This document shows, piece after piece, positions 1 through 7,446 of a stretch of 64,000 bases of DNA. The translations under genes were made by a program, and so were the position numbers. Source of the DNA: Pseudomonas serbica. GTDB lineage: Bacteria; Pseudomonadota; Gammaproteobacteria; Pseudomonadales; Pseudomonadaceae. The stretch is from contig NZ_JAQIYM010000001.1 in assembly GCF_028823535.1 (NCBI RefSeq), positions 434,001-498,000 of the forward strand, in the 5' to 3' direction. Numbering within the stretch: position 1 is the first letter of the stretch; each line of letters starts with the position of its first letter. Under the pieces are notes generated by a model. It was not told the DNA's origin. It made no database searches and was given only the letters and a program-made list of their open reading frames with translations.

Positions 1-2
1 CC

Positions 3-668
3 ACGGCCGGCGGTCAGACGCGCTCGACCTACGGCGGCGCGGAACTGACGGCGCCGAGTGTACCGGCACCGGATGTCCCGGAGATCCCGGATCTACCTGA
101 ACTGGTCCTGTCCACCGCCGAGCCCGAACTGGAGTTGGAGTCGGTGCTCACCGAGCCCGCCTACACGCCGCCTCCCCCACCGGCGAAGAAAAGCAACAAA
201 GGCCTGATCGGTCTGTTGATTGTGGTGTTGCTGCTGGCAGCGGGCGCCGGATTCTGGTTCTACCAACGCACCCCGGCCCCCGCGGTTGCAGCCACTGCCG
301 CCACACCCGCCAGCGCCGATCCTCAAGCCTGCACCCTCGACAGCATGAACAGCCTGCCCGAGTTGACCTTCGTCCAGACCTGCATCAAGGCGGCACCCGA
401 CAGCGCCAAGTTGCTGGAGATCATCAACCAGGCCAAGGCCGGTAAACACTGCGGCGTCGCCCAGCGCCTGTACGCCAACCGTGCCCAGGCCGGTGACGCG
501 CTGATCGCCAACGCCTATGCCCGCGAATACGACCCTAAATACCTGAAGGCCAGCGAGTGCTTCCCGGCCGCGGACAACGCCACCGCCGCCTACTGGTATG
601 AAACCATCCTCACCCAGGACCCGAACAACGCCGAAGCCAAACAGCGTTTCGAGGAGTTGCAGAAGTGA
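3..668 (+). CDS. C-terminal part of a membrane protein, possible PpkA-like kinase half (5' truncated by window edge)
   Basis: The reading frame is open from position 3 without a start that is needed, so the gene begins outside the window; 221 residues are visible. They show an acidic, proline-rich stretch, a positively charged stop (PAKKSNK), one membrane segment (about residues 62-84 of the visible part, GLIGLLIVVLLLAAGAG) and a periplasmic tail of about 130 residues with four cysteines. The tail ends in a TPR/Sel1-like helix (LTQDPNNAEAKQRF). The next gene starts on its stop codon and looks like the VWA half of the type VI kinase PpkA. By inference this gene may therefore be the kinase-plus-anchor half of a split PpkA. 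No kinase motif lies inside the window, so this is a proposal only; an FHA or other cytoplasmic domain is equally possible. Confidence 0.7.
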   Translation, partial: TAGGQTRSTYGGAELTAPSVPAPDVPEIPDLPELVLSTAEPELELESVLTEPAYTPPPPPAKKSNKGLIGLLIVVLLLAAGAGFWFYQRTPAPAVAATAATPASADPQACTLDSMNSLPELTFVQTCIKAAPDSAKLLEIINQAKAGKHCGVAQRLYANRAQAGDALIANAYAREYDPKYLKASECFPAADNATAAYWYETILTQDPNNAEAKQRFEELQK

Positions 669-2659
669 TGCGTTCGCCCATGAGTCGATTCCTGCTGAGC
701 GGTGCCGCCTTGCTCGCGCTGTGCATCAGCCCGCTGTCCCAGGCCGATGACAAACCGCTGATCCAGGCCGGTAAGAAAACCCTGTTCCAGCGCGTGCTGA
801 CCACACCGGGCTGCAAAATCAGCCCGACGGCGGGTGGTGCCGAAGGTGACGCACAACCGGTCTTCAGCCGCTTCTATGTGTACGAACGTGCGCAAGCGAA
901 GAACGCCGAATGGCTGAAAGTCGGCCCCGACAGCTACGGCAAAACCATTGGCTGGCTGCCTGCCAGTTGCACCACCGACTGGAAGATGCAGCTGACACTG
1001 GCCTTCACCAACCCGGCCAACCGCGACCGGTTGCTGTTCTTCAAGGACCGCGCCACCGTCGAAGGCATCCTTGATGCACCGGACCCGGTCAGCAAAGTCG
1101 CGCCGCTGCGGGCCACACTGAAAAAAGGCCAGCAAGCACCGGGCGTGCTGGCTGAAGAACCGGAGTACTTCGTCGACCTGCAAAAGCAGTTCTACCTGCT
1201 GCCGGTGCTCAGTGGCGAAGAAGTCATGACCGAAAGCGGCTTCCGCACGCGCCTGCTCAACGTCGCCTCCGTCAGCAAGCCGGATGACAAGAACGCCAAG
1301 GGCGGTGCTGCAACCAGCGCTGCCGGCAGCAAGGAAGCCGAAGACAAAAAGGCCAACCAGCTGAAGGAATTCAGTGCGGCCGTAGTATTTGTCATCGACT
1401 CGACGATTTCGATGGACCCCTACATCGATCGCACCCGCGAGGCGATCCGCAAGGTTTACCAGAAGATCGAAGCGCAGAATCTCGGCAAGCAGGTCAAATT
1501 CGGCCTGGTGGCTTTCCGTTCCAATACCCAGGCAGTGCCGGGGCTGGAATACACCACCAAAATGTACGCCGACCCTACCAAGGTGAAAGACAGCACCGAC
1601 TTTTTCGCCAAGATCGCCGATCTCAAACAGGCCACCGTGTCGAGCAGCAGCTTCGATGAAGACTCGTTTGCTGGCGTCATGGAGAGCATCGACAAGGTCG
1701 ATTGGACTCAGTTCGGCGCGCGCTACGTGGTGCTGATCACCGATGCGGGCGCCATAGAAGGCGACGACAAGCTGTCGAAGACCGGTTTGAGCGCCGCGCA
1801 GGTGCGTATGGAAGCCGCCAATCCGGGCGTGGCGATTTACACCCTGCACTTGAAAACCCCGGCCGGGGCCAAGGACCACGCCAAGGCGCAGGCGCAGTAC
1901 CAGAACCTGTCGACCTACCCGGGCACCAACACCTCGCTGTACTACCCGGTGAACGCTGGCGATGTGCAGGAATTCGGGCGCAAGGTGGACGCCCTGGCCG
2001 GGGCGATCACTACACAGGTCAAAGCCGCCTACATGGGCGAAGACGCCATCGGCAGCGCGGCGAACGCCAAGCAGGACCCGGCCGAGAAGAAAATGCTCGA
2101 AGACGCGGCGCTGATCGGCCATGCCATGCAACTCGCCTATCTCGGCGAGAAGACCAACAGCAAGGCCCCGCCGGTGTTCAAGGCGTGGATCACCGACCGC
2201 GACCTGATCAAGCAGAACATCCCGACCACCGATGTGCGGGTGCTGCTGACCAAATCGCAGCTCAGCGATTTGAGCGACGTGATGAAAAAAATCCTCGATG
2301 CCGCCAACGAAGGCCTGATTTCACCCACGGAAATGTTCGATCGTCTGCGCACAGTGGCGGCGACCATGGGCGCCGATCCCAATCAGCTCAAGCAAAACAG
2401 TAACGCCAAACTGGCGGACATGGGCGTGCTCGGCGAGTACCTCGAAGACCTGCCCTACCAGAGTGAAGTGCTGAACCTGGATGAAGAGACCTGGAAGAGC
2501 TGGGACGGTCTGGCGCAAGAGAAATTCATCCGCACGCTGAACACCAAACTGCGGCATTACCAGCGTTACAACGCCGATGTCGACCGCTGGGTAGCATTGG
2601 CCAAGGACAGCGATGCGCGGGACAACGTGTACCCCGTACCACTGGAAATGATGCCTTAA
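668..2659 (+). CDS. Secreted von Willebrand factor A domain protein, PpkA C-terminal-like
   Basis: A 663-residue protein with a signal peptide (hydrophobic core after MRSPMSRF, likely cleavage after SQA near residue 27). An N-terminal globular region of about 200 residues contains an SH3-like stretch (KTIGWLPASC). A VWA domain starts near residue 238: strand VVFVID, then the MIDAS loop D244-S-T-I-S248, and the later strand VVLITDAG supplies a further metal ligand. About 220 helical residues follow. From family knowledge, the arrangement resembles the periplasmic half of PpkA, the Thr kinase of the type VI threonine-phosphorylation pathway. ATG at 668 overlaps the upstream stop by one base and is preferred to the GTG three bases earlier. 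The MIDAS has Thr where Ser is usual. Probable role: a ligand-sensing or scaffold protein in the periplasm, co-expressed with the ABC system downstream. Confidence 0.85.
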   Translation: MRSPMSRFLLSGAALLALCISPLSQADDKPLIQAGKKTLFQRVLTTPGCKISPTAGGAEGDAQPVFSRFYVYERAQAKNAEWLKVGPDSYGKTIGWLPASCTTDWKMQLTLAFTNPANRDRLLFFKDRATVEGILDAPDPVSKVAPLRATLKKGQQAPGVLAEEPEYFVDLQKQFYLLPVLSGEEVMTESGFRTRLLNVASVSKPDDKNAKGGAATSAAGSKEAEDKKANQLKEFSAAVVFVIDSTISMDPYIDRTREAIRKVYQKIEAQNLGKQVKFGLVAFRSNTQAVPGLEYTTKMYADPTKVKDSTDFFAKIADLKQATVSSSSFDEDSFAGVMESIDKVDWTQFGARYVVLITDAGAIEGDDKLSKTGLSAAQVRMEAANPGVAIYTLHLKTPAGAKDHAKAQAQYQNLSTYPGTNTSLYYPVNAGDVQEFGRKVDALAGAITTQVKAAYMGEDAIGSAANAKQDPAEKKMLEDAALIGHAMQLAYLGEKTNSKAPPVFKAWITDRDLIKQNIPTTDVRVLLTKSQLSDLSDVMKKILDAANEGLISPTEMFDRLRTVAATMGADPNQLKQNSNAKLADMGVLGEYLEDLPYQSEVLNLDEETWKSWDGLAQEKFIRTLNTKLRHYQRYNADVDRWVALAKDSDARDNVYPVPLEMMP

Positions 2660-2669
2660 CGAGACGCCG

Positions 2670-3371
2670 ATGCTCGATATCAAGAACCTGCTGGTGCGCC
2701 GTGGTGAAGGCGCGCTGGCTCATCACGTACGCCTGCCGCATTTGCAGGTCGGTGCCGGGGAAATCCTCGCCATCACCGGTGAAAGCGGCAGCGGCAAAAG
2801 CACGTTGCTCGAAGCCATCGGCCTGTTACTCGCGCCGGTGGAACTCGAGCGCTTTCGGCTGGGCGCGGCGCACGCTCAAGATATCGCCCATCTGCTGGCG
2901 ACTGACGACCAGCCTGCTCTTGCAGCGGTGCGTTCACGGCATCTGGGCTTCATTTTGCAGAGCGGCGGCTTGCTGCCGTTCCTGAGCGTGCGCGACAACA
3001 TCAGCCTGCCGCGTCGCTTGCTCGGCATGTCGACCAAGAGCGAGCACATCGACCACGCCGTTGACGTGTTGCGCCTGCAAGGGTTGCTGGATAAACAACC
3101 GCAGGCCCTGTCGATCGGCGAACGCCAGCGCGTGGCCTGCGTTCGGGCAATTGCCCATGAACCGTTGCTGCTGTTGGCCGACGAGCCGACCGCCGCGCTC
3201 GACCCTCACAGTGCCCGGCGTTTGTTCGAGTTGCTGCTGAGCCTGGTGTCCAGCATGGGTCTGAGTGCACTCGTTGTGTCCCATGACTGGACCTTGCTGA
3301 AGGATTTCGGCTTACCTCGTCTCGGCGCTATCAGCCATCAGGGAGAGACTCTGTTTGAACCGATGGATTGA
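2670..3371 (+). CDS. tagT: ABC transporter ATP-binding protein, TagT/LolD-like
   Basis: A 233-residue nucleotide-binding subunit. Walker A is GESGSGKST (residues 37-45), the Q-loop glutamine lies in FILQSGG (about 97), the signature is LSIGERQ (147-153), Walker B is LLLLADE (166-172) and the H-loop is VVSHDW. The signature deviates from LSGGQ, as is common in LolD/MacB-type ATPases. It pairs with the FtsX permease that follows and overlaps it by 17 bases. In type VI clusters the same pair, TagT-TagS, lies next to PpkA and TagR and acts upstream of kinase activation; this context is the reason for the symbol. It should be cytoplasmic, driving a mechanotransmission or lipoprotein-handling machine rather than nutrient import. 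A generic LolD-like exporter subunit is the alternative. Confidence 0.85.
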   Translation: MLDIKNLLVRRGEGALAHHVRLPHLQVGAGEILAITGESGSGKSTLLEAIGLLLAPVELERFRLGAAHAQDIAHLLATDDQPALAAVRSRHLGFILQSGGLLPFLSVRDNISLPRRLLGMSTKSEHIDHAVDVLRLQGLLDKQPQALSIGERQRVACVRAIAHEPLLLLADEPTAALDPHSARRLFELLLSLVSSMGLSALVVSHDWTLLKDFGLPRLGAISHQGETLFEPMD

Positions 3372-4578
3372 TCGCTTGCGCCTGCTGGGCTCACTGGCGC
3401 TGCAAGACCTCTGGCACGACCGCAAGGTCTCGCTGTGCATTGCCGCCTCCCTGGTGGCGGTGATTGCCCCGTTGTTGCTGCTGTTCGGGCTCAAGCATGG
3501 GGTGGTCAGCCAGTTGCAGGACGAACTGCTGCGCGACCCGCGCAACCTTGAAGTGAAGATGCTCAGCAACGGCAACTACGACACGGCCTGGATCGAGCGT
3601 TTGCGCCAGCGCCCCGAAACCGGTTTTGCCCTCGGCCAGACCCGCTCGCTCAATACCCAGGCTGATCTAGTGATCGGCATGCAACGTTTTGTCGAAGGTG
3701 CGGAAATCATCGCCACCGAGCCGGGCGATCCACAACTGAACCTGGCGTCACTCAACCCCGTCGGCAATCAAGTGATCCTCAGCGCCAGTGCAGCACAACG
3801 CTTGCAGGCCAAGGCCGGCGACAGCGTGCAGCTGCGCGCCTTGCGTCGCCTGGAAGGGGTCAATGAACGCGGCGAGATGACGCTGACGGTACTGGCCGTG
3901 CTCGACGGCGCCCGCTTCGGTCGCGCGGCCGGGTTTGTCGCCCCGCCGCTGCTGCTGGACCTGGAACGCTTTCGCGACGGTTATCAGGTCATCGGGTTCG
4001 GTGTGACCACCGGCAAGCCTCAGGGTAATCTACAACCACTGTATGCCCGCGCCCGCGTGTATGCGCGCAACATCGATCAGGTCGCGCCGCTGGAACACTG
4101 GCTCAACGAACAGCACATCGAAACGTCTAGCCGGCTGGCTGACATCGATAACGTCAAAGCCATCAACCATGTGCTGGGACTGATCTTCGGTGTAATCGCC
4201 ATGGCGGCGCTGATTGGTTGCGTGGCATCAATGGTCGGGGCGTTCCTGGCCAACATCGACCGTAAACGCAAAAGCCTGGCAGTCCTGCGCCTGCTGGGTT
4301 TCAAACGCCGGGCCGTCGGCGGTTTTGTGGTCCTGCAAGCGCTGGTGCTGAGCCTGGCCGGCTACATTGGCGGGCTGGGGTTTTATGCCGTGGGCAGTCA
4401 TTTGTTCGACTACTTGCTCGGCAGCAGCCAGACCACCGGCACCTTCGTTTGCCACATCACTGTCTGGCATGGCCTGGCCGCCCTGCTCCTGACCTTTTTG
4501 GTCGCTGCACTGGTGGCCATGATCGGCGCCCTGCGAGCGATCAACATCCAACCTGCGGAGAGTCTGCGTGAGCTATAA
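3355..4578 (+). CDS. tagS: FtsX-family ABC transporter permease, TagS-like
   Basis: A 407-residue inner-membrane protein. One membrane helix near residues 25-48 is followed by a large periplasmic domain (about 50-265) and an FtsX core with three helices (about 272-400). A charged loop, ANIDRKRKSLAVLRLLGF, lies after the first helix of the core, as in LolC/MacB permeases. The start is TTG at 3355, inside the ATPase gene; the next in-frame ATG is nearly 200 bases further on and would remove the first helix. The 17-base overlap suggests translational coupling. Its 3' end overlaps the TagR-like gene. It presumably forms a dimer with the TagT-like ATPase and senses or moves a periplasmic or lipoprotein partner. 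Confidence 0.82.
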   Translation: MNRWIDRLRLLGSLALQDLWHDRKVSLCIAASLVAVIAPLLLLFGLKHGVVSQLQDELLRDPRNLEVKMLSNGNYDTAWIERLRQRPETGFALGQTRSLNTQADLVIGMQRFVEGAEIIATEPGDPQLNLASLNPVGNQVILSASAAQRLQAKAGDSVQLRALRRLEGVNERGEMTLTVLAVLDGARFGRAAGFVAPPLLLDLERFRDGYQVIGFGVTTGKPQGNLQPLYARARVYARNIDQVAPLEHWLNEQHIETSSRLADIDNVKAINHVLGLIFGVIAMAALIGCVASMVGAFLANIDRKRKSLAVLRLLGFKRRAVGGFVVLQALVLSLAGYIGGLGFYAVGSHLFDYLLGSSQTTGTFVCHITVWHGLAALLLTFLVAALVAMIGALRAINIQPAESLREL

Positions 4579-6112
4579 ACGTTTTGGCTTGCTGTTACCC
4601 CTGACCCTCGGCTACTTGCTCGACGCCTCGGCGGCGGGCTGGGAAGAGAAGTATTACAACCCGATGCCCGAGGCTGGCGACGTCGTGCTGCCGATGCCCT
4701 GCGAAGGCTCGATGGTGTTTCGCAAGGTGTTCATTCCGGTCACCGGTCCGCTGGATGACTACCCGATCAACATCGGTCAGGACGGTGCGGAATACGGCTA
4801 TGTCGAACAGACCCGGCCAACATTCATCGCTGGCAGTTTCACCGGGGCCAAGAACGACAAATCCCGCTACTACCTGATGGCCAAGTACGAGATGAGTCAG
4901 TTGCAATACGCCGCGCTGACCGAAGCAACCTGCCCCACCGCCGCCACCAAGATGCGCTTGCCGCAAACGTCGGTGAGCTGGGTGCAAGCCATCGACGCCG
5001 CCGACAAGTACAACCTGTGGCTGCGCAAAAATGCCGCCGGCAAGCTGCCCAAGGAAGACGGTGCGCTAGGCTTCCTGCGCCTGCCCACCGAAGTCGAATG
5101 GGAGTTCGCCGCGCGCGGCGGGCTTGAAGTCAGTGCCGCTGAATTTCGCGATACGCACTACCCGATGCCGGAAGGCATCAATGCCTACGAGTGGTTCGCC
5201 GGGGCGCAATCGTCCAACGGCAAAGTACAATTGAGCGGACTGCAAAAGCCCAATCCGCTGGGCTTGCATGACATGCTCGGTAACGTCGACGAAATGATGT
5301 TCGAGCCGTTTCGCCTGAACAAACTCGACCGCCAGCATGGTCAGGCCGGCGGCTATGTCGTGCGTGGCGGCAATTACCTGACGGCGCAGGCCGACCTGCG
5401 TACGGCATTGCGTCAGGAAGAGCCGTATTACAACGCCGAAGGTCAGGTGAAAAACAAAACCACCGGCCTGCGACTGGTACTGGTCTCCCCGACCCTCACC
5501 TCTCGCGAAAGGGTTGCCAGTATCGAAAGCAGCTGGAAGAAACTCGGCACCGGCAGCAAGGAAGCCGAATCCGCCGACAAAGGCACCGTGCAATCCCTGA
5601 ACAACCTCGCCTCGGGCGTCGAAGACAAAGCGCTCAAGGAAAAGCTCCAGGCCCTGGAAAACCTGCTGCGCGCCAGCAACCAGCAGCAGGAAGAAACCCG
5701 CGACCAGGCGATCCGCGCCAGCCTCAACCTGGGTGCGTTCCTGTGCACCAAGATGCTCGACGACGGCCAGTACGTGGACTTCCTGCAAAAGAACTACAAG
5801 CTCAATTGCGAAGGCGCGGACAAAGACGCCAGTTGCGATATGCGTAAAGGAAAGCTCGAGGAGCAAAAGGATCGCCTGCACAAACTCAGCCGTTACTACG
5901 CCAGCAGCCTGGTGGAATCGGCTACCTTGTACGGCCAGCCACTGCTTGAAACACAAGTCCCGGTAATGGAAGAAATTCTCACCCGTAACAAACAGCTGCA
6001 AGACCTGAAACCTTACTTGCGCACCCACTGGGCCAATCAGAAAGCGTTTCTGCAAAAGCAGAGAATCGATACTGAAGCCTGGTTGAACAGCTGCAAAACC
6101 GTCAGTCAATAA
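4568..6112 (+). CDS. tagR: Formylglycine-generating-enzyme-fold (SUMF1) periplasmic protein, TagR-like
   Basis: A 514-residue protein with a signal peptide (LLLPLTLGYLLDASAA, cleavage near residue 23). The SUMF1/FGE fold covers about residues 45-300, shown by LPTEVEWEFAARGG, LGLHDMLGNVDEMM, VVRGGNYL and the terminal TGLRLVL. The last 200 residues are predicted helical and charged (about 310-510). In type VI systems TagR has this fold and promotes PpkA activation in the periplasm, without known sulfatase-modifying activity. The GTG start at 4568 overlaps the permease stop by 11 bases, continuing the coupled series. The long C-terminal helical part makes it larger than the FGE fold alone and may contact the coiled-coil lipoproteins encoded next. 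Confidence 0.82.
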   Translation: MSYKRFGLLLPLTLGYLLDASAAGWEEKYYNPMPEAGDVVLPMPCEGSMVFRKVFIPVTGPLDDYPINIGQDGAEYGYVEQTRPTFIAGSFTGAKNDKSRYYLMAKYEMSQLQYAALTEATCPTAATKMRLPQTSVSWVQAIDAADKYNLWLRKNAAGKLPKEDGALGFLRLPTEVEWEFAARGGLEVSAAEFRDTHYPMPEGINAYEWFAGAQSSNGKVQLSGLQKPNPLGLHDMLGNVDEMMFEPFRLNKLDRQHGQAGGYVVRGGNYLTAQADLRTALRQEEPYYNAEGQVKNKTTGLRLVLVSPTLTSRERVASIESSWKKLGTGSKEAESADKGTVQSLNNLASGVEDKALKEKLQALENLLRASNQQQEETRDQAIRASLNLGAFLCTKMLDDGQYVDFLQKNYKLNCEGADKDASCDMRKGKLEEQKDRLHKLSRYYASSLVESATLYGQPLLETQVPVMEEILTRNKQLQDLKPYLRTHWANQKAFLQKQRIDTEAWLNSCKTVSQ

Positions 6113-6146
6113 CAACGCGTCAACACCGTTACGTAGGAGTTTCACC

Positions 6147-6878
6147 ATGTCGCGCAGCCTTTGGACTCGCTTCAAGCTACAGATCGCTTTCGTAGTCGCC
6201 GGCAGCCTGCTAATGACCGGATGCGCCAACACCGGCAGCTCTATGCTCGGCGAAGGCGACGGTGCCGACCCGCGCCTGACCCAAGGCAATGACGCAGAGT
6301 TCTTCAGCAAGTCCGGATACCAGGCCTGCGCCGTTGGCGCCGGTGTGGGCATCCTCGCTTGTGCGCTGTCCAACAGCAGCAACAAAACCGTGTGCGTCAT
6401 CGCCGCCGGCATTACCGCGTGCGGCGTGGCCATGGGCGCGAACTATTACCTGGATCAACGTCGCGCCGAATACGCCGACACCACCACCCGTTTGGCGAAG
6501 ATGAACAGCGACGTCGAACAAGACACGCAGAAGGTGATCGCCCGTACCGCGACCGCTCAGCAAGTGATCAAAGATGATCAGGCACAAATCGCCCAGATCA
6601 AAAAGGACATCGCCAACAAAAGAGTCGACAAGAGCCAAGCTCAGGCGCAAATCGCCGGGATCGATTCGGACATCGCGCGCCTGCGTAAAGACCTGGCCAA
6701 CATGCGTACCAAAGTCACCGAGTACCGCAAAGTGGCAGACGCCGAGCGCTCACAAGGTAGCAGCGCCGAGATCAGGCAGGTGGACATGAACATTCAGAGA
6801 ATGAACCAGAAAGTCGTCAGCCTGCAGAAGGAAGTCGACGCTCTGTACAGCCAACGCTCCGCAATCACACTGGGCTAA
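6147..6878 (+). CDS. Coiled-coil lipoprotein with glycine/cysteine-rich hydrophobic segment (TagQ position)
   Basis: A 243-residue predicted lipoprotein: signal peptide, then the lipobox LMTGC with Cys near residue 26 and Ala at +2, which favours the outer membrane. Residues about 55-100 are unusually small-residue rich and hydrophobic with four or five cysteines (ACAVGAGVGILACAL, CVIAAGITACGVAMG). This resembles a glycine-zipper pair of helices. The remainder (about 110-240) is a heptad-type coiled coil rich in Q, K, D and R. It lies 34 bases after the TagR-like gene with a good ribosome site (GTAGGAG). Its place matches TagQ of type VI clusters, but I do not recognise TagQ sequence itself, so no symbol is given. 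A tether or sensor linking outer membrane to the ABC complex is an inference. Confidence 0.78.
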   Translation: MSRSLWTRFKLQIAFVVAGSLLMTGCANTGSSMLGEGDGADPRLTQGNDAEFFSKSGYQACAVGAGVGILACALSNSSNKTVCVIAAGITACGVAMGANYYLDQRRAEYADTTTRLAKMNSDVEQDTQKVIARTATAQQVIKDDQAQIAQIKKDIANKRVDKSQAQAQIAGIDSDIARLRKDLANMRTKVTEYRKVADAERSQGSSAEIRQVDMNIQRMNQKVVSLQKEVDALYSQRSAITLG

Positions 6879-6882
6879 GCGC

Positions 6883-7389
6883 ATGACACTACGACAACTG
6901 ATAGTCATCACTGCCGTCCTGGGCCTGAGCGGTTGCGCGACCCAGCCCGGCGAGTGCGATGCGACCAATCGCGACAGCAGCATGCTGACCAAGATGAACT
7001 GCGACTACTCCGGTGGTTACAGCGATCAGGTCAAGCAGAAGGAACAGACTCTGAGCGAGTCCCGTCAGCAAAACGCAATGTTCCATCAGGTGTACGAGAA
7101 CATTCAGGCCCAGCAGCTCAGCACCAAGACCGATCTGGCCAGCCAGCAGAAATCCCAGGCGGCGCTGAATCAGTCGCTGGCGCAACTGCTGAACTCGCTC
7201 AAGGCTCGGCGTGGCAATGAAGCCCAGGTGCAGAAGCAGATTGCCGATCTCGAGAAGCAGCTCAAGGCTTCGCAAGCGGCGCCAACAACCAAATCAACAC
7301 CCGCGACACTGGCGGCCAAGCAGCAAGAGCTGAAAGCCTTGCAGAAGAAGGTCAATCAGCTGCAATTCAGCCTCGGCTACGAAGAGTAA
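6883..7389 (+). CDS. Second coiled-coil lipoprotein
   Basis: A 168-residue predicted lipoprotein. The signal ends in the lipobox GLSGC (Cys about residue 19), followed by a short Cys/Asp-rich head (QPGECDATNRD, then a further NCDYSGGYSD). The rest is almost wholly coiled coil (about 45-165) with Q/K/E heptads and a short threonine/alanine-rich break near residue 130. The start lies four bases after the preceding stop, so the two lipoproteins are co-translated. It is shorter than its neighbour and lacks the glycine/cysteine-rich hydrophobic part, but the coiled-coil composition is alike. The two may assemble together. No family name is recognised. Confidence 0.75.
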   Translation: MTLRQLIVITAVLGLSGCATQPGECDATNRDSSMLTKMNCDYSGGYSDQVKQKEQTLSESRQQNAMFHQVYENIQAQQLSTKTDLASQQKSQAALNQSLAQLLNSLKARRGNEAQVQKQIADLEKQLKASQAAPTTKSTPATLAAKQQELKALQKKVNQLQFSLGYEE

Positions 7390-7400
7390 CTTTTCACCCC

Positions 7401-7432
7401 GCAGGGCATCCCGACGGATGCCTGCACTTTTT
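7401..7432 (+). terminator. Hairpin after the lipoprotein pair
   Basis: The sequence gcagggcatcc-cgac-ggatgcctgc forms a 10-pair stem with one bulge, followed by acttttt. It lies between the second lipoprotein and the last VWA gene. It may reduce rather than stop transcription into the downstream gene, which starts 15 bases later. Confidence 0.6.
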
Positions 7433-7446
7433 CAGGAATCGTCGTC

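Noticed and set aside
590..2131. Long open frame opposite the secreted VWA gene
   Set aside because: It is an antisense shadow of a high-GC gene, with repetitive composition (His, Gln and Phe-rich) and no domain. The plus-strand frame has signal peptide and VWA motifs.
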